23,156 nt of DNA from positions 1 to 23,156 of the forward strand of contig CAZCGA010000106.1 of assembly GCA_964498075.1 (NCBI GenBank), in the 5' to 3' direction. The position numbers and the translations under genes were made by a program. The number at the start of each line of letters is the position of its first letter. The stretch's first letter is position 1. Of this stretch, positions 22,721 through 23,156 are shown in pieces. This DNA comes from CAZCGA01 sp964498075. GTDB taxonomy: Bacteria; Desulfobacterota; Binatia; HRBIN30. Below the pieces are notes generated by a model that worked only from the letters and a program-made list of their open reading frames with translations, searched no databases and had not been told where the DNA came from.

Positions 22721-23156
22721 ATGCTGGACCGGCTTCGCAGCGTGGTTATTTTCGGTTGCGGCTTGGGGTTCACCCTGGCCGCCTGTGGTGGCGGTGGGGG
22801 AGGGGGCGCGGCACCGGCGCCGCCGCCGTGCTCTATCCCTGATCGGACTTGCTACGTGCGCGGCAGCGGCAGCGATACGAACAGCGGTGCCGATCCGAGT
22901 AACGCATTGCGCACAATTTCCAAGGCGGCGCAGCTGGCGCTCAATGGATATACCGTCATTGTGGGTCCGGGAAACTACCGCGAAGGCGTGACGCCGATCA
23001 GCCGGGGAGCTGTGCCGCAGGCGTTGACATTTACGGCCGATACGCTCGGGCTGCACACCGCAGAAAGTCCGGGTGCCGTCGTCATCGACGCCAGTGGAAC
23101 CAGCGTCGCCGCCGGATTCAAGTTCGCCAACTCGCAAGGCACGCGGATCGACGGCT
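22721..23156 (+). CDS. lipoprotein with pectate-lyase/beta-helix-like domain, 5' part only
   Basis: The frame is open from ATG 22721 to the window edge (145 codons), so the end is missing. Residues 1-22 are a lipoprotein signal with lipobox LAAC (Cys22 would be lipidated), followed by a Gly-rich and Pro-rich linker (23-36). From ~40 the sequence reads CYVRGSGSDTNSG..., ALRTISKAAQLALNGYTVIVGPGNYREGV. This is the typical opening of right-handed beta-helix (DUF1565/pectate-lyase-like) domains. Probably a surface lipoprotein that binds or cleaves polysaccharide. No catalytic residues are visible yet. The ribosome site is weak (agaag 22710-22714). It stands about 50 bases after the foldback element. 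Confidence 0.8.
   Translation, partial: MLDRLRSVVIFGCGLGFTLAACGGGGGGGAAPAPPPCSIPDRTCYVRGSGSDTNSGADPSNALRTISKAAQLALNGYTVIVGPGNYREGVTPISRGAVPQALTFTADTLGLHTAESPGAVVIDASGTSVAAGFKFANSQGTRIDG

Overview
The window is GC-rich bacterial DNA from what looks like a metagenome-assembled genome, because a run of ten Ns at 8563-8572 joins two contigs. Several secreted proteins point to an uncultured deltaproteobacterial-type lineage; Candidatus Binatia/Binatota is my best guess. The signs are long Thr-Pro stalks, a C-terminal module beginning Gly-Cys-Cys, and a protease ending in a CPGDC/DLNGDG calcium-binding tail. That assignment rests on protein style alone; there is no rRNA or other marker in the window.

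Region 1 (1-5272, + strand) is a tandem family of at least three secreted, cell-surface-type proteins. The first is only a C-terminal fragment. The next two are complete and close paralogues: signal peptide, CSLREA-type motif, right-handed beta-helix-like body, Thr-Pro stalk and six-cysteine C-terminal module. Both complete copies end in the same perfect or near-perfect hairpin. Sequence differences between them cluster in a few loops and in one extra Cys-rich N-terminal domain.

Region 2 (5273-9862) starts with a siroheme nitrite/sulfite reductase behind two good sigma70-like promoters, followed by a small OB-fold/cold-shock-like protein. On the - strand come two membrane protein genes, one cut by the assembly gap. 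The region ends with a MeaB-type GTPase that services a B12-dependent mutase.

Region 3 (9896-15137) holds a secreted sedolisin (S53) protease with an EF-hand-like tail, a small unknown protein converging on it, and a - strand two-component operon of one membrane histidine kinase and two duplicated NarL-type response regulators.

Region 4 (15198-20053) holds an M32 carboxypeptidase and an ADP-ribose-pyrophosphatase-type Nudix hydrolase in one tight operon. Next are a degenerate cobalamin-synthase (CobS)-like membrane protein lacking the family's acidic motif, a short-chain dehydrogenase, a PlsC-type acyltransferase and a tiny Cys-rich tail-anchored protein.

Region 5 (20086-23156) holds a HelD/UvrD-like helicase and a 523-base gap dominated by a roughly 243-bp foldback (MITE-like) element with internal hairpins. 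The start of a lipoprotein with a beta-helix-like repeat domain runs off the end. No tRNA, rRNA, CRISPR array or transposase gene was seen. Most of the genes are housekeeping or accessory genes without an obvious shared pathway. The points of most interest are the diversifying tandem surface-protein family, the foldback element and the broken-looking CobS homologue.
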